From positions 406,554-470,553 of the forward strand of contig NZ_JAGGOG010000003.1 of NCBI RefSeq assembly GCF_018614655.1: 64,000 nt of DNA, in the 5' to 3' direction. Within the stretch, counting starts at the first letter, position 1. Each line of letters starts with the position of its first letter. This DNA comes from Pseudomonas fluorescens (GTDB lineage: Bacteria > Pseudomonadota > Gammaproteobacteria > Pseudomonadales > Pseudomonadaceae). The translations under genes and the position numbers were made by a program. The notes under the pieces were generated by a model. It was not told the origin of the DNA, did not search any database, and was given only the letters and a program-made list of their open reading frames with translations. Of this stretch, positions 49,279 through 64,000 are shown piece after piece.

Positions 49279-52200
49279 TCAGTTACCGCTTGAGTTCAAC
49301 GCTTCGGTCAGTGCAGCTTCCACTTCACTGGCGCTTACGCGCAGCGGCTTGTCAAGTTCACGGCGGCGCTTACGCTCGCTGTGATAGGCCAAACCGGTAC
49401 CGGCAGGGATCAGACGACCCACAACCACGTTTTCTTTCAGGCCGCGCAGATAATCACGCTTGCCGGTTACCGCTGCTTCGGTCAGTACGCGAGTGGTCTC
49501 CTGGAAGGAGGCCGCCGAGATGAACGACTCAGTGGACAACGACGCCTTGGTGATACCCAGCAGTACGCGAGTGAACTTGGAAACGAATTTCTCGTCGTTC
49601 GCCAGGCGTTCGTTCTCTACCAGTACATGAGTCAGTTCCATCTGGTCGCCCTTGATGAAACTGGAATCGCCGGATTCAGCGATTTCAACTTTACGCAACA
49701 TCTGACGCAGGATGGTCTCGATGTGCTTATCGTTGATCTTCACGCCTTGCAGACGGTAAACGTCCTGGATCTCGTTAACGATGTACTTGGCCAGCGCACT
49801 CACACCCAGCAGACGCAGGATGTCGTGTGGATCGCTAGGGCCGTCGGAGATAACTTCGCCGCGGTTTACCTGTTCGCCTTCGAAGACGTTCAGGTGACGC
49901 CACTTCGGAATCAGCTCTTCGTACGGATCGCTTCCGTCGTTCGGGGTAATGACCAGACGGCGCTTGCCTTTGGTCTCTTTACCGAACGCGATGGTGCCGC
50001 TGACTTCAGCCAGAATCGACGCTTCTTTCGGACGACGAGCTTCGAACAAATCGGCAACACGCGGCAGACCACCGGTGATGTCACGGGTCTTCGAAGTTTC
50101 TTGCGGGATACGAGCGATAACATCACCGATCGCGATCTTCGCACCATCCGCAACACCGACCAGGGCGTTGGCTGGCAGGAAGTACTGAGCGATAACGTCA
50201 GTGCCTGGCAGCAACAGATCCTTGCCGTTGTCATCAACCATCTTCACAGCAGGACGGATATCTTTGCCTGCAGCTGGACGGTCTTTGGCGTCGAGTACTT
50301 CAATGTTGGTCATACCGGTCAATTCGTCAGTCTGACGCTTGATCGTGATGCCTTCTTCCATGCCCACGTAGGTCACGGTACCTTTCATTTCGGTAACGAT
50401 TGGGTGAGTGTGCGGATCCCACTTGGCCACGATTGCGCCAGCGTCGACCTTGTCACCTTCTTTAACCGAAATCACAGCACCGTACGGCAGCTTGTAACGC
50501 TCACGCTCACGACCGTAGTCATCAGCGATTGCCAGCTCACCGGAACGAGATACAGCAACCAGGCAGCCATCCACTCGCTCAACGTGCTTCAGGTTGTGCA
50601 GACGGACGGTACCGCCATTCTTCACCTGAACGCTGTCGGCTGCGGAGGTCCGGCTTGCCGCACCACCGATGTGGAACGTACGCATGGTCAGCTGGGTACC
50701 CGGCTCACCGATGGACTGGGCAGCGATAACGCCGACCGCTTCACCGATGTTCACCTGGTGACCACGAGCCAAATCACGGCCGTAGCACTTGGCGCAGATG
50801 CCGTAGCGGGTTTCGCAGCTGATCGGCGAGCGAACAATCACTTCGTCGATGCTGTTGAGTTCGATGAACTCGACCCACTTCTCATCTACCAGGGTGCCGG
50901 CAGGAACGATAATTTCCTCGGTGCCTGGCTTGAATACGTCACGGGCGATGACTCGACCCAGTACGCGCTCACCCAATGGCTCTACAACGTCACCGCCTTC
51001 AATGTGCGGAGTCATCAGCAGACCATGCTCGGTGCCGCAGTCGATCTCGGTCACAACCAAGTCTTGTGCAACGTCTACCAGACGACGAGTCAGGTAACCG
51101 GAGTTAGCGGTTTTCAACGCGGTATCCGCCAGACCTTTACGAGCACCGTGAGTGGAGATGAAGTACTGAAGTACGCTCAAACCTTCACGGAAGTTCGCAG
51201 TAATCGGCGTTTCGATGATGGAACCGTCCGGCTTGGCCATCAGACCACGCATACCGGCGAGCTGACGGATCTGCGCAGCAGAACCCCGTGCGCCCGAGTC
51301 GGCCATCATGTACATCGAGTTGAAAGACTCTTGATCGACTTCGACGCCATGACGGTCGATGACTTTCTCTTTCGAGAGGTTGGCCATCATCGCCTTGGAC
51401 ACTTCGTCGTTGGCCTTGGACCAAAGGTCGATCACTTTGTTGTACTTCTCGCCCTGGGTTACCAGGCCGGAGGCGTACTGGCTCTCGATCTCTTTCACTT
51501 CGTCAGTGGCGGCACTGATGATGCGGGCTTTTTCATCCGGGATAACGAAGTCGTTAACACCGATGGAAACGCCGGAAATGGTCGAATAAGCAAAACCGGT
51601 GTACATCAACTGGTCAGCGAAGATAACGGTCTCTTTCAAACCAACCACGCGGTAGCACTGGTTGATCAGCTTGGAGATCGCCTTTTTCTTCATCGGCAAG
51701 TTGACGACGTCGTACGACAGACCTTTTGGCACAACCTGGTACAACAGCGCACGGCCGACAGTGGTGTCGACGATACGGGTGTTGCTCACGCTGCCGCCAT
51801 CACGATCGTTGACGGTTTCGTTGATCCGCACTTTGACCTTGGCGTGCAGTGCGGCTTCGCCGGCACGGAACACACGGTCAACTTCCTGCAGATCCGCGAA
51901 CACACGACCCTCGCCCTTGGCGTTGATCGCTTCACGAGTCATGTAGTACAGGCCCAATACAACGTCCTGCGAAGGAACGATGATTGGCTCACCGTTGGCT
52001 GGCGACAGAATGTTGTTGGTCGACATCATCAACGCACGCGCTTCCAACTGGGCTTCCAGTGTCAGCGGTACGTGCACGGCCATTTGGTCGCCGTCGAAGT
52101 CGGCGTTGTACGCAGCACAGACCAGAGGGTGCAGCTGGATAGCCTTACCTTCGATCAGTACCGGCTCAAACGCCTGGATACCCAGACGGTGAAGGGTCGG

Positions 52201-53478
52201 TGCACGGTTGAGGAGAACCGGGTGTTCACGGATCACTTCAGCGAGAACGTCCCAAACCTCTGGCAGTTCGCGCTCGACCATTTTCTTGGCAGCTTTGATG
52301 GTGGTCGCGAGACCACGCATTTCCAGCTTGCCGAAAATGAACGGTTTGAACAGCTCGAGAGCCATTTTCTTCGGCAGACCGCACTGGTGCAGACGCAGGG
52401 TCGGGCCTACGGTAATTACCGAACGACCGGAGTAGTCAACACGCTTACCGAGCAAGTTCTGACGGAAACGACCTTGCTTACCCTTGATCATGTCAGCCAA
52501 GGATTTCAGAGGACGCTTGTTCGAACCGGTGATGGCGCGGCCACGACGACCGTTGTCGAGCAAGGCGTCGACCGCTTCTTGCAACATACGCTTTTCGTTG
52601 CGCACGATGATGTCCGGAGCGGACAGGTCGAGCAGACGCTTCAAGCGGTTGTTACGGTTGATCACGCGACGGTACAGGTCGTTGAGATCGGAAGTCGCGA
52701 AGCGACCGCCATCCAACGGTACCAACGGACGCAGGTCTGGCGGCAGAACCGGCAGAACGGTCAGCACCATCCACTCTGGCAAGTTGCCGGAACCCTGGAA
52801 GGCTTCCATCAACTTCAGACGTTTGGACAGTTTCTTGATCTTGGTTTCGGAGTTGGTTTGCGGAATTTCTTCACGCAGACGGCCAATCTCGTGCTCCAGA
52901 TCGATAGCGTGCAGCAGCTCGCGGACAGCTTCGGCACCCATGCGGGCATCAAAGTCGTCACCGAACTCTTCCAGCGCTTCGAAGTACTGCTCGTCGTTCA
53001 GCAGCTGACCCTTTTCAAGGGTGGTCATGCCTGGGTCGATAACGACATAGCTCTCGAAGTAGAGAACACGCTCGATATCACGCAGGGTCATGTCCATCAG
53101 CAAACCGATACGGGACGGCAGCGATTTCAGGAACCAGATGTGGGCAACCGGCGAAGCCAGTTCGATGTGCGCCATGCGCTCACGACGAACCTTGGCCAGT
53201 GCAACTTCAACGCCGCACTTCTCGCAGATCACACCGCGGTGCTTCAAGCGCTTGTACTTACCGCACAGGCACTCGTAATCCTTTACCGGGCCAAAGATCT
53301 TGGCGCAGAACAGGCCGTCACGCTCAGGTTTGAACGTACGGTAGTTGATGGTTTCCGGCTTTTTAACTTCACCGAACGACCACGAACGGATCATCTCAGG
53401 CGATGCCAACCCAATACGGATGGCGTCGAACTCTTCGACTTGACCCTGGTTTTTCAGCAAATTCAGTAGGTCTTTCAA
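49279..53478 (-). CDS. rpoC: RNA polymerase beta' subunit
   Basis: 1399 aa. TTG start ([11 protein letters not shown]) with AGGAGG upstream. Zinc-binding [20 protein letters not shown] near residue 70, the catalytic [12 protein letters not shown] with three Asp, the bridge helix region and the second Cys cluster ([16 protein letters not shown]). Overall length is normal. Together with RpoB it forms the catalytic core. Confidence 0.99.
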   Translation of the reverse strand: MKDLLNLLKNQGQVEEFDAIRIGLASPEMIRSWSFGEVKKPETINYRTFKPERDGLFCAKIFGPVKDYECLCGKYKRLKHRGVICEKCGVEVALAKVRRERMAHIELASPVAHIWFLKSLPSRIGLLMDMTLRDIERVLYFESYVVIDPGMTTLEKGQLLNDEQYFEALEEFGDDFDARMGAEAVRELLHAIDLEHEIGRLREEIPQTNSETKIKKLSKRLKLMEAFQGSGNLPEWMVLTVLPVLPPDLRPLVPLDGGRFATSDLNDLYRRVINRNNRLKRLLDLSAPDIIVRNEKRMLQEAVDALLDNGRRGRAITGSNKRPLKSLADMIKGKQGRFRQNLLGKRVDYSGRSVITVGPTLRLHQCGLPKKMALELFKPFIFGKLEMRGLATTIKAAKKMVERELPEVWDVLAEVIREHPVLLNRAPTLHRLGIQAFEPVLIEGKAIQLHPLVCAAYNADFDGDQMAVHVPLTLEAQLEARALMMSTNNILSPANGEPIIVPSQDVVLGLYYMTREAINAKGEGRVFADLQEVDRVFRAGEAALHAKVKVRINETVNDRDGGSVSNTRIVDTTVGRALLYQVVPKGLSYDVVNLPMKKKAISKLINQCYRVVGLKETVIFADQLMYTGFAYSTISGVSIGVNDFVIPDEKARIISAATDEVKEIESQYASGLVTQGEKYNKVIDLWSKANDEVSKAMMANLSKEKVIDRHGVEVDQESFNSMYMMADSGARGSAAQIRQLAGMRGLMAKPDGSIIETPITANFREGLSVLQYFISTHGARKGLADTALKTANSGYLTRRLVDVAQDLVVTEIDCGTEHGLLMTPHIEGGDVVEPLGERVLGRVIARDVFKPGTEEIIVPAGTLVDEKWVEFIELNSIDEVIVRSPISCETRYGICAKCYGRDLARGHQVNIGEAVGVIAAQSIGEPGTQLTMRTFHIGGAASRTSAADSVQVKNGGTVRLHNLKHVERVDGCLVAVSRSGELAIADDYGRERERYKLPYGAVISVKEGDKVDAGAIVAKWDPHTHPIVTEMKGTVTYVGMEEGITIKRQTDELTGMTNIEVLDAKDRPAAGKDIRPAVKMVDDNGKDLLLPGTDVIAQYFLPANALVGVADGAKIAIGDVIARIPQETSKTRDITGGLPRVADLFEARRPKEASILAEVSGTIAFGKETKGKRRLVITPNDGSDPYEELIPKWRHLNVFEGEQVNRGEVISDGPSDPHDILRLLGVSALAKYIVNEIQDVYRLQGVKINDKHIETILRQMLRKVEIAESGDSSFIKGDQMELTHVLVENERLANDEKFVSKFTRVLLGITKASLSTESFISAASFQETTRVLTEAAVTGKRDYLRGLKENVVVGRLIPAGTGLAYHSERKRRRELDKPLRVSASEVEAALTEALNSSGN

Positions 53479-53542
53479 GGCCTTTCCTCCTGGCGGAGCA
53501 GAGAGCGGGCTAAACAGCCCCGCTCTCGATTCGCGTCACGTG

Positions 53543-57616
<4,074 letters not shown>

Positions 57617-57766
57617 CAGCGTTCCCCAGCTTGGTCACCTGCTTGTTTGGCCCCTCCCGACGGGAGCAGCCAGAAAATCTCGCAAACCCCATGGTTTGCA
57701 CCACCGCATCGGGTGGCTACAGCGCGTTAATGGCGGCGACCGAGTCGACAGCCAAGAACGGAAAAA

Positions 57767-57790
57767 GGCCGGTGGCAAGAGCCACCAGCC
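57767..57790 (-). terminator. Attenuator between rplL and rpoB
   Basis: GGCTGGTGGC, loop of 4, GCCACCGGCC on the minus strand, followed by TTTTTCC. A partial terminator here explains why ribosomal protein L7/L12 is made in excess over RNA polymerase in other bacteria. Confidence 0.75.
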
Positions 57791-57836
57791 ATCAGCCTTC
57801 AGCTTAACGCTTGGGCTGGAGACGCAAGGTCGATGC

Positions 57837-58202
57837 TTACTTCAGCTCGACTTTAGCGCCTGCTTCTTCCAGCACTGCTTTGGCTTTGTCAGCGGCGTCT
57901 TTCGACACTGCTTCCAGAACCTGGGCAGGGGCGCCGTCAACTACAGCCTTGGCTTCTTTCAAGCCCAGACCGGTCAGTTCACGTACTGCCTTGATCACGT
58001 TTACTTTCTTCTCGCCAGCTTCCAGCAGCATGACGTTGAATTCGGTTTGCTCTTCAGCAACAGCAGCAACAGCGGCTGGGCCGGCGGAAGCAGCGGCAGC
58101 GGAAACACCGAATTTTTCTTCGAAAGCTTTGATCAGCTCAACAACCTGCAGAACCGACATTTCAGCTACGGCGTTGAGGATATCGTCTTGGGAGATAGAC
58201 AT
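57837..58202 (-). CDS. rplL: 50S ribosomal protein bL12 (L7/L12)
   Basis: 121 aa, Ala/Glu/Lys-rich. N-terminal dimer domain, flexible Ala-rich hinge (about residues 35-50) and the C-terminal domain [24 protein letters not shown] (here [16 protein letters not shown]). Multi-copy stalk protein recruiting translation GTPases. Confidence 0.98.
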   Translation of the reverse strand: MSISQDDILNAVAEMSVLQVVELIKAFEEKFGVSAAAASAGPAAVAAVAEEQTEFNVMLLEAGEKKVNVIKAVRELTGLGLKEAKAVVDGAPAQVLEAVSKDAADKAKAVLEEAGAKVELK

Positions 58203-58280
58203 TGCTGTAATTCCTGAATTGGGGGACGGCCTACGCGGCCATCGAAATAAACAAAAATACGCGAGAGAAAATGCTCAGCC

Positions 58281-58781
58281 TTAGGCTGCGGCAGCTTCTT
58301 TTTGCTCGCGAACTGCGGCCAGAGTACGAGCCAACTTGCTGGTAGCGCCTTGAATCACGCTCATCAGCTGAGAAATAGCTTCGTTACGGGTCGGCAGTGT
58401 TGCCAGTACGTCGATTTGGTTAGCTGCGAGGAACTTGCCCTCGAACGCAGCTGCCTTGATCTCGAACTTATCCTGACCCTTGGCGAACTCTTTGAACAAA
58501 CGGGCAGCAGCGCCAGGATGTTCGTTGGAGAATGCAACCAGGGTCGGGCCAGTGAACACGTCGTTGAGCACATCATATTGAGTGCCAGCAACGGCGCGCT
58601 TGAGCAGGGTGTTACGTACAACACGTACGTATACGCCAGCTTCACGAGCCTCTTTACGGAGTCCGGTCATAGCGCCTACTGTCACACCACGGGCATCAGC
58701 CACGACAGCGGACAGAGCAGCTTTGGCAGCCTCGTTGACTTCAGCGACGATGGCCTTCTTGTCTTCGAGATTAATTGCCAC
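58281..58781 (-). CDS. rplJ: 50S ribosomal protein uL10
   Basis: 166 aa, GTG start followed by [16 protein letters not shown]. Base of the L12 stalk. About 200 bp of leader precede it, the place where uL10-L12 represses its own translation in E. coli. Confidence 0.98.
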   Translation of the reverse strand: MAINLEDKKAIVAEVNEAAKAALSAVVADARGVTVGAMTGLRKEAREAGVYVRVVRNTLLKRAVAGTQYDVLNDVFTGPTLVAFSNEHPGAAARLFKEFAKGQDKFEIKAAAFEGKFLAANQIDVLATLPTRNEAISQLMSVIQGATSKLARTLAAVREQKEAAAA

Positions 58782-58979
58782 GGGTTTAACTCCTGCTTGT
58801 TACCGTTTCATCCAGCCGAAGCCGGATGTCGTTTTGGTGTCTGATTCGGTAAGGAACCGGGAGCACCATCTGCGTAGGCTTGAGGTTTAAGGCTTGCGCC
58901 GCCTACGGTCTTGGATAGCCCCCGCCAGGCAGGGACCCCAATCTTTCAATTGGCGCAATTACGTGCGCCAATTTGTGTC
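58782..58979 (-). promoter_or_regulatory. rplJ leader with hairpin
   Basis: The 198-bp spacer between rplA and rplJ contains a perfect 10-bp inverted repeat AATTGGCGCA/TGCGCCAATT (58948-58973), just behind rplA. The remaining leader is expected to hold the uL10 binding fold; its structure was not folded here. Confidence 0.5.
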
Positions 58980-59675
58980 TTATACGTCCAGCGAGCCTTG
59001 GTCGATGACCAGACCTGGGCCCATAGTGGTGCTCAGGGTAACGCGCTTGACGTAGATACCTTTCGAGGAAGCAGGCTTGATACGCTTCAGATCAGCGATC
59101 AGGGCTTCAACGTTTTCCTTCAGCTTGACGGCATCGAAGCCGACTTTGCCAACGGAGGTGTGAATGATGCCGTTTTTGTCGGTGCGATAACGAACCTGAC
59201 CAGCCTTGGCGTTTTTAACCGCGGTAGCTACGTCTGGAGTTACGGTGCCGACTTTCGGGTTAGGCATCAGACCACGTGGACCGAGGATCTGACCCAACTG
59301 ACCTACAACGCGCATTGCATCCGGGGAAGCAATAACGACGTCATAGTTCAGGTCGCCGCCTTTCATTTCGGCAGCCAGGTCATCCATGCCAACGCGATCA
59401 GCGCCGGCGGCCAAAGCAGCTTCAGCTGCCGGGCCTTGGGTGAAGACAGCAACACGTACAGTCTTGCCAGTACCGTGTGGCAGCACAGTAGCGCTACGAA
59501 CGACCTGGTCGGATTTACGTGGGTCAACACCCAGGTTTACAGCAACGTCAACAGACTCGCTGAACTTGACAGTCGACAGCTCGGTCAGCAGAGCAGCAGC
59601 GTCTACAAAATTGTAGGACTTGCCCGCTTCGATTTTGCCGGCGATAGCCTTTTGGCGCTTGGTCAGCTTAGCCAT
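58980..59675 (-). CDS. rplA: 50S ribosomal protein uL1
   Basis: 231 aa; [21 protein letters not shown]1-stalk protein at the E site, also the usual repressor of rplK-rplA. The start codon overlaps the rplK stop by one base. Confidence 0.99.
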   Translation of the reverse strand: MAKLTKRQKAIAGKIEAGKSYNFVDAAALLTELSTVKFSESVDVAVNLGVDPRKSDQVVRSATVLPHGTGKTVRVAVFTQGPAAEAALAAGADRVGMDDLAAEMKGGDLNYDVVIASPDAMRVVGQLGQILGPRGLMPNPKVGTVTPDVATAVKNAKAGQVRYRTDKNGIIHTSVGKVGFDAVKLKENVEALIADLKRIKPASSKGIYVKRVTLSTTMGPGLVIDQGSLDV

Positions 59676-60106
59676 TACACACCCTCCACGTTAAGGCCCA
59701 TGCTACGAGCAGAACCGGCGATGGTACGCACGGCTGCATCCATATCAGCTGCAGTCAGATCCGCGTTTTTGGTTTTCGCGATTTCTTCCAGCTGAGCACG
59801 AGTTACGGTGCCAACCTTAACGGTGTTCGGACGAGCGGAACCGCTAGTCAGACCAGCAGCTTTCTTCAGCAAAACCGAAGCCGGGGTCGACTTGGTTTCG
59901 AATGTGAAGCTACGGTCGCTGTATACAGTGATGATCACTGGAGTCGGCAGACCTGGCTCAATACCCTGAGTACGGGCGTTGAAGGCCTTGCAGAATTCCA
60001 TGATGTTCACGCCGTGCTGACCCAGAGCTGGACCGACGGGTGGGCTTGGGTTGGCCTGAGCGGCCTTCACTTGCAGCTTGATGTAAGCGGTAATCTTCTT
60101 GGCCAT
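59675..60106 (-). CDS. rplK: 50S ribosomal protein uL11
   Basis: 143 aa from the ATG at 60106 ([17 protein letters not shown]); an ATG 12 bp upstream is less likely. Pro-rich N-terminal domain ([18 protein letters not shown]) that binds thiostrepton and activates RelA; the C-terminal domain binds 23S rRNA. Confidence 0.98.
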   Translation of the reverse strand: MAKKITAYIKLQVKAAQANPSPPVGPALGQHGVNIMEFCKAFNARTQGIEPGLPTPVIITVYSDRSFTFETKSTPASVLLKKAAGLTSGSARPNTVKVGTVTRAQLEEIAKTKNADLTAADMDAAVRTIAGSARSMGLNVEGV

Positions 60107-60181
60107 GAGGCACTCCAATTACGGGTTCGAACGCCTCGAAAGGCTCCCCGGTTACTTGCGCGTTTATCCCAGTGACGACAA

Positions 60182-60207
60182 AACCCCACAGCCTAGGCTG
60201 CGGGGTT
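60182..60207 (-). terminator. Terminator after nusG
   Basis: AACCCCGCAGCC, loop TA, GGCTGTGGGGTT on the minus strand, then TTGTC. A 12-bp stem with one G-T pair, 16 bp after nusG. Confidence 0.8.
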
Positions 60208-60222
60208 GGGATGCTTGCTCAG

Positions 60223-60756
60223 CTAGACTTTTTCGACCTGGCTGAACTCTAGCTCTACCGGAGTAGAGCGACCGAAAATAAGCACTGCCACTTGGATCCG
60301 GCTCTTTTCGTAGTTAACTTCTTCGACCGTGCCATTAAAATCGGCGAACGGACCGTCGGTGACACGAACAACCTCACCCGGCTCGAACAACGTCTTCGGC
60401 TTGGGCTTGTCACTACCATCAGCAACACGACGCAGAATTGCTTCCGCCTCTTTGTCCGTGATTGGCGCAGGCTTATCAGCGGTACCGCCAATGAAACCCA
60501 TGACGCGAGGAGTGTCCTTGACCAAGTGCCAAGTACCCTCATTCATGTCCATCTGAACCAGCACATAGCCAGGGAAGAACTTGCGCTCGCTTTTGCGTTT
60601 CTGGCCATTACGCATTTCCACCACTTCTTCAGTGGGGACCAGAATTTCGCCGAAGCCATCTTCCATGCCTGCCAGCTTTACGCGCTCTAGCAAAGAGCGC
60701 ATGACGTGCTTCTCGTAACCCGAGTAAGCATGCACAACGTACCAACGCTTAGCCAC
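60223..60756 (-). CDS. nusG: Transcription termination/antitermination protein NusG
   Basis: 177 aa with a GTG start. N-terminal NGN domain ([20 protein letters not shown]) and C-terminal KOW domain ([20 protein letters not shown]). It binds RNA polymerase and Rho, and couples to the ribosome via uS10. Nine bp after secE. Confidence 0.98.
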   Translation of the reverse strand: MAKRWYVVHAYSGYEKHVMRSLLERVKLAGMEDGFGEILVPTEEVVEMRNGQKRKSERKFFPGYVLVQMDMNEGTWHLVKDTPRVMGFIGGTADKPAPITDKEAEAILRRVADGSDKPKPKTLFEPGEVVRVTDGPFADFNGTVEEVNYEKSRIQVAVLIFGRSTPVELEFSQVEKV

Positions 60757-60765
60757 GGGACACCC

Positions 60766-61134
60766 TTAGCCAACAATCAAGGAAACAAGCCAGCCGAGCA
60801 GGGAATCAAGACCCCACAGCAGCAACGCCATAACCAGAACAACAGCCACCACAATCAACGTGGTCTGCGTGGTTTCTTGGCGAGTCGGCCAAACGACTTT
60901 ACGTATCTCGGTGCGAGCTTCCTTTACCAGGACCGCAAACGACTTGCCTTTAGCGGTCTGAAGGCCAACAAAGGCAGCAACAGCAGCAAGGGCGAGCAAT
61001 GCGAGGACGCGGTACAGGATCGGCGACGCAGAGTAGTACTGGTTTCCGACAACGCCTACAACCACAATAGCGACTACTACAAGCCACTTGAGCAGATCGA
61101 AGCGAGAGCCTTGAACTTCAGCCTTAGGAGTCAT
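60766..61134 (-). CDS. secE: Preprotein translocase subunit SecE
   Basis: 122 aa; three predicted membrane helices (two near the N-terminus, one at the C-terminus), as in the long SecE of gamma-proteobacteria. Motif EIRKVVWPTRQETTQTTL precedes the last helix. Small partner of SecY, here encoded 26 kb away. Confidence 0.97.
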   Translation of the reverse strand: MTPKAEVQGSRFDLLKWLVVVAIVVVGVVGNQYYSASPILYRVLALLALAAVAAFVGLQTAKGKSFAVLVKEARTEIRKVVWPTRQETTQTTLIVVAVVLVMALLLWGLDSLLGWLVSLIVG

Positions 61135-61179
61135 CTATGAAGATCCTGTGAAAAGAAAGCCAGACACACCAAGTGAATC

Positions 61180-61255
61180 TGGCAGGTCAGGAGGGAATCG
61201 AACCCCCAACCTACGGTTTTGGAGACCGTCGCTCTGCCAATTGAGCTACTGACCT
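61180..61255 (-). tRNA. tRNA-Trp (CCA)
   Basis: 76 nt including an encoded 3' CCA; anticodon loop CTCCAAA gives CCA. T-loop GTTCGATTC. It lies 45 bp upstream of secE, as in other gamma-proteobacteria. Confidence 0.97.
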
Positions 61256-61388
61256 AAAACAAAATCAGGCCGACAATTATGCCGATCTGAAAAAGACTTT
61301 ACAACAACAAACCCCAGAAGACCTGAAACCTATCCAAATCAAACCGTGATAGAAAGCAGCATCAATCAAAGGCAGCCATTAAAACAAA

Positions 61389-61410
61389 GGCAGATATTTT
61401 CATATCTGCC
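61389..61410 (-). terminator. Terminator after tRNA-Thr
   Basis: GGCAGATAT, loop GAAA, ATATCTGCC on the minus strand, then TTTGTTTT. It occupies the gap between tRNA-Thr and tRNA-Trp where tufB stands in P. aeruginosa. Confidence 0.85.
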
Positions 61411-61418
61411 TTGTTATA

Positions 61419-61494
61419 TGGAGCTCTTGAGCGGATTTGAACCGCTGACCTCACCCTTACCAAGGGTGTGCTCTACCAACTGAGCTACAAGAGC
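61419..61494 (-). tRNA. tRNA-Thr (GGT)
   Basis: 76 nt with 3' CCA; anticodon stem CACCC/GGGTG with loop TTGGTAA, anticodon GGT. Third of the four-tRNA cluster. Confidence 0.97.
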
Positions 61495-61520
61495 AAAACA
61501 ACCTGCACAACCTGCAAACT

Positions 61521-61594
<74 letters not shown>

Positions 61595-61617
61595 AGAGCT
61601 TGCAGCTCACGCTAAAA

Positions 61618-61702
<85 letters not shown>

Positions 61703-61715
61703 TAAGCGAGCCGGC

Positions 61716-61743
61716 ATTCTATATCATGCCAGCCTTCTGTCAA
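61716..61743 (-). promoter_or_regulatory. Promoter of the tRNA cluster
   Basis: Minus strand: TTGACA (61743-61738) and TAGAAT (61721-61716), spacer 16. It starts transcription a few bases before tRNA-Tyr; a G+C-rich discriminator follows, as in stringently controlled promoters. Confidence 0.8.
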
Positions 61744-61844
61744 GCATTTTCTCATTAAAAACCTGAGGTTAGCTGCGTTGACCTTCACTTCGCGTTGCCG
61801 ACCTCGGAGGTCTTCGCTGCGAAGCGGGCGCCATTCTATGCAAA

Positions 61845-62291
61845 CTATTCGACAGTTGCAATGCCTTCGCACAGCATTATTTTATGTTTTAACTCATTGA
61901 ATTCCTTGGCAAGGTTTTCAAAGGGCAGATCATCAGCCAAGCGCCGGCTTTCAGGTGCGACCCGCAGCCAATATCCATTGGCGCCGGGAAGGCTTAGTGA
62001 TTGCAACTTGACCTTGATATCCAGACTCGTAAGCCGCTGCTCTACTGACTGAGCCTCCCTCAGGTCGGTAAAGCCACCGATATAAAGACAAGTATTTTGC
62101 GCCTCAGGGGCTTTCGCCCTCTCCCGTCGCACCATCGCATCAGCCGACTCGCTCAACAAGCGAATATCCTGCTGCGAGTCGCGATACAAGGCCAATGGCG
62201 TCACATCCTTGGCTCGCAACGGAGCCTCTTGCTGATGCCAGACGTAATAGAACGCATTGAGGACCAACAACAGCAAAAACAGCCAACGCAT
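61845..62291 (-). CDS. SPOR-like domain protein with N-terminal membrane anchor
   Basis: 148 aa from the ATG at 62291 (GAGG 5 nt upstream); the longer frame has no good start. MRWLFLLLLVLNAFYYVW is a membrane anchor. The C-terminal part NTCLYIGGFTDLREAQSVEQ with GYWLRVAPESRR resembles a SPOR (peptidoglycan-binding) repeat. The place between the tRNAs and coaX is conserved in Pseudomonas. Periplasmic side, cell-wall or division role inferred. Confidence 0.75.
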   Translation of the reverse strand: MRWLFLLLLVLNAFYYVWHQQEAPLRAKDVTPLALYRDSQQDIRLLSESADAMVRRERAKAPEAQNTCLYIGGFTDLREAQSVEQRLTSLDIKVKLQSLSLPGANGYWLRVAPESRRLADDLPFENLAKEFNELKHKIMLCEGIATVE

Positions 62292-62298
62292 AAAAACC

Positions 62299-63048
62299 TC
62301 AAGACAAGGGACACGCCATCGCCAAACCGATAAAAACCAGATCCGGAACAAGCCGCGCACCAGGCACAGCGTCAGAGATCAGCCCGGCATCTCCACCCGT
62401 AAGAAACACCGAGAAATCACTCCCCCAGTAACTTCGCGCCAACTCGAGCTGAGTCAAAACGAACCCTCTCAACATCAGCGTACACCCACGCTCAACCGCT
62501 TCTACGGTCGTACGACCAGGTACCAAGCACTCCAAAGCGCGCTCGGCAGAAACATCGTCGTAACGGATCTTCCGCGTGTGCGTACGCAGCTGGTTACGCA
62601 TTAACGGCATACCAGGGCAAATAAAGCCCCCCAGATGCTCACCATCAGCAGCAATGAAGTCAGCAGTTGCTGCCGTACCAAAATCGAGTATCAAGCAAGC
62701 CCCCGATGCCAGTTGAAAGCCCCCCAGCATCGCCAACCAACGATCAAGCCCCAGGCGCTCGAAATCCTCGTAGCCATTGCGCACCCCGGCCATCTGACGG
62801 GAGGAGGCAGCGCAGGCCACGGTAATACCAAAGGTGCCAACAAGCGCCGCCACCAACTGGCTCGTCTCCTCTGAGGCCCGCACACTCACCAAACGGCAAT
62901 GCTTCAAGGTAAGTCTCGTAAGCGCCAATAGACTATCGATCAACGCAACATCAGAGCCAACGACTCCCTCCGCGAAAACGTGCGCCTTACCCAACTCAAG
63001 CACTCGCCACTTGATAAAGCTATTCCCACAGTCGAGCTCAAGAATCAT
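62299..63048 (-). CDS. coaX: Type III pantothenate kinase
   Basis: 249 aa; first step of coenzyme A synthesis (pantothenate to 4'-phosphopantothenate). [16 protein letters not shown] is the N-terminal phosphate-binding block of the ASKHA fold, with [14 protein letters not shown] as the second one and TGGDAGL as the third. Type III enzymes are not inhibited by CoA and need a monovalent cation. The start overlaps birA by 11 bp; a GTG at 63051 is possible. Confidence 0.95.
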   Translation of the reverse strand: MILELDCGNSFIKWRVLELGKAHVFAEGVVGSDVALIDSLLALTRLTLKHCRLVSVRASEETSQLVAALVGTFGITVACAASSRQMAGVRNGYEDFERLGLDRWLAMLGGFQLASGACLILDFGTAATADFIAADGEHLGGFICPGMPLMRNQLRTHTRKIRYDDVSAERALECLVPGRTTVEAVERGCTLMLRGFVLTQLELARSYWGSDFSVFLTGGDAGLISDAVPGARLVPDLVFIGLAMACPLS

Positions 63049-63997
63049 CACGCAACCTCAGGCTTAGCTCACCACCGCTGTATGTTTTTTCGACGCCGTC
63101 CACACTCAAACGTAACGCACCCTGCCCATCGATACCCAACACCACGCCATCAATCTGATTAACACCAGCAATCAGCGATACCGGCTTGCCCTGCCAAAGA
63201 TGACTCTGCTCCCACTCCGCCTGAATAGCAGAGAAACCCGATGCCTGATGACGATCAAGATAGGCTTTCAACTGCATCCCTATACGCGCAACCAAGTAAT
63301 TACGATCAACAGCACGCCCCGTCTCTAACTGGACCGAAGTCCACTGCTGATCAACCTCCACCGTCTTTTGCATATTCACGTTAATCCCGATACCAAGGAC
63401 AACGTGACAAACATCTGCGGGATCACCAACCAACTCCAGCAGGATCCCAGCGATTTTTTTTTGCCCCACCAATACGTCGTTTGGCCATTTCAAGCCAACA
63501 CCCCTCACACCGACCTCTCGCAAGGCCTGCATGACCGCGAGCCCGACAACCAGGCTAAGGCCTTCCAACTGCCTCAACCCCCCGTCGATTCTCAGCACAA
63601 GGCTGTAATAGACATTTTGAGCGAAGGGGCTAACCCACTTGCGACCTCTCCTACCTCTGCCGGCGGTCTGCCGTTCCGAAAGAACAAGAAATGGAGCAAC
63701 TCGCCCGCCCTCGACAAGACGTAATGCCTCTGCGTTGGTGGAGTCAATTGAATCGGAAATATAGACAGGCCAAGCAGGAGTCGGAGCATTTGCCGAAATG
63801 TCATCAGCACTCAGCAACACCAAGGGCGCAGCCAACTGATATCCCCGGCCACGAACTTTATGTATGGGCAGACTCAACTCCGCCTCAAGATGCTGAAGCT
63901 GTTTCCATACAGCACTGCGACTGACTCCCAGGGCCGCACCCAGCGCCTCCCCAGAATGGAACCGACCATCTTTTAGAAGTCTCAACAACGTCAGCAT
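63038..63997 (-). CDS. birA: Bifunctional biotin-[acetyl-CoA-carboxylase] ligase / repressor BirA
   Basis: 319 aa; N-terminal winged HTH ([20 protein letters not shown]), central ligase domain with [11 protein letters not shown] (biotinyl-AMP loop) and [19 protein letters not shown], and a C-terminal SH3-like domain. It attaches biotin to AccB and, with biotinyl-AMP, represses biotin genes. The HTH is complete, so a regulatory role is likely. The start ATG lies 4 bp from the right edge, so no upstream RBS is visible. Confidence 0.96.
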   Translation of the reverse strand: MLTLLRLLKDGRFHSGEALGAALGVSRSAVWKQLQHLEAELSLPIHKVRGRGYQLAAPLVLLSADDISANAPTPAWPVYISDSIDSTNAEALRLVEGGRVAPFLVLSERQTAGRGRRGRKWVSPFAQNVYYSLVLRIDGGLRQLEGLSLVVGLAVMQALREVGVRGVGLKWPNDVLVGQKKIAGILLELVGDPADVCHVVLGIGINVNMQKTVEVDQQWTSVQLETGRAVDRNYLVARIGMQLKAYLDRHQASGFSAIQAEWEQSHLWQGKPVSLIAGVNQIDGVVLGIDGQGALRLSVDGVEKTYSGGELSLRLRDDS

Positions 63998-64000
63998 GCA

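Noticed and set aside
49381..53469. Open frame of 1362 codons antisense to rpoC
   Set aside because: Same codon-bias effect; no RBS or domain, and rpoC is certain.

Overview
The window is a piece of a Pseudomonas chromosome, most likely of the P. fluorescens group. This rests on gene order (ssb – MFS transporter – uvrA – ftnA – katA – rplQ, then the alpha, spc, S10, str and rpoBC/rplKAJL operons, secE/nusG, a tRNA cluster, coaX and birA) and on how closely the encoded proteins resemble the Pseudomonas families I know. No database search was possible, so the species is an inference.

Two very different regions meet at about 23.5 kb. Positions 1 to about 23,530 are an accessory island. It carries a complete type I restriction-modification set (hsdM, cut by the left edge, hsdS, hsdR) with an overlapping YgjP-type metallopeptidase. 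Next come a protein of unknown function, a tightly coupled pair (small protein plus Ser/Thr protein kinase), and a small Cys-rich gene behind a good LexA operator. A retron follows, with a recognisable msr-msd RNA flanked by a perfect 14-bp inverted repeat and a reverse transcriptase fused to a TOPRIM domain. A cluster of three small unknown genes and a regulator with two HTH motifs come next. The island ends in a six-gene leftward operon: three consecutive tyrosine recombinases, two small HTH/coiled-coil proteins and a RecD2-like helicase. That operon abuts the ssb terminator, so I read it as the mobility module of an element that carries the defence genes as cargo. The left end of the element is outside the window.

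Positions 23,530 to 64,000 are conserved core genome. The ssb – MFS – uvrA block deals with single-stranded DNA and nucleotide excision repair, with an SOS-type box before uvrA; ftnA and katA handle iron storage and peroxide. From 30.9 to 61.1 kb nearly every gene is read leftward and encodes ribosomal proteins, RNA polymerase subunits (rpoA, rpoB, rpoC), elongation factors (fusA, tuf), the SecY/SecE translocon and NusG. Strong promoters are visible before rpsJ, rpsL and tRNA-Tyr. Rho-independent terminators or attenuators follow rplQ, tuf, nusG, rplL and tRNA-Thr.

In the tRNA cluster (Tyr, Gly, Thr, Trp) the place where P. aeruginosa carries a second tuf gene holds only a terminator, so this window has a single tuf. 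The window ends with a SPOR-like protein, coaX and birA, both leftward.

The most interesting material is the defence island: the retron with its RNA, the kinase pair, the LexA-controlled small gene and the recombinase-trio/helicase module.
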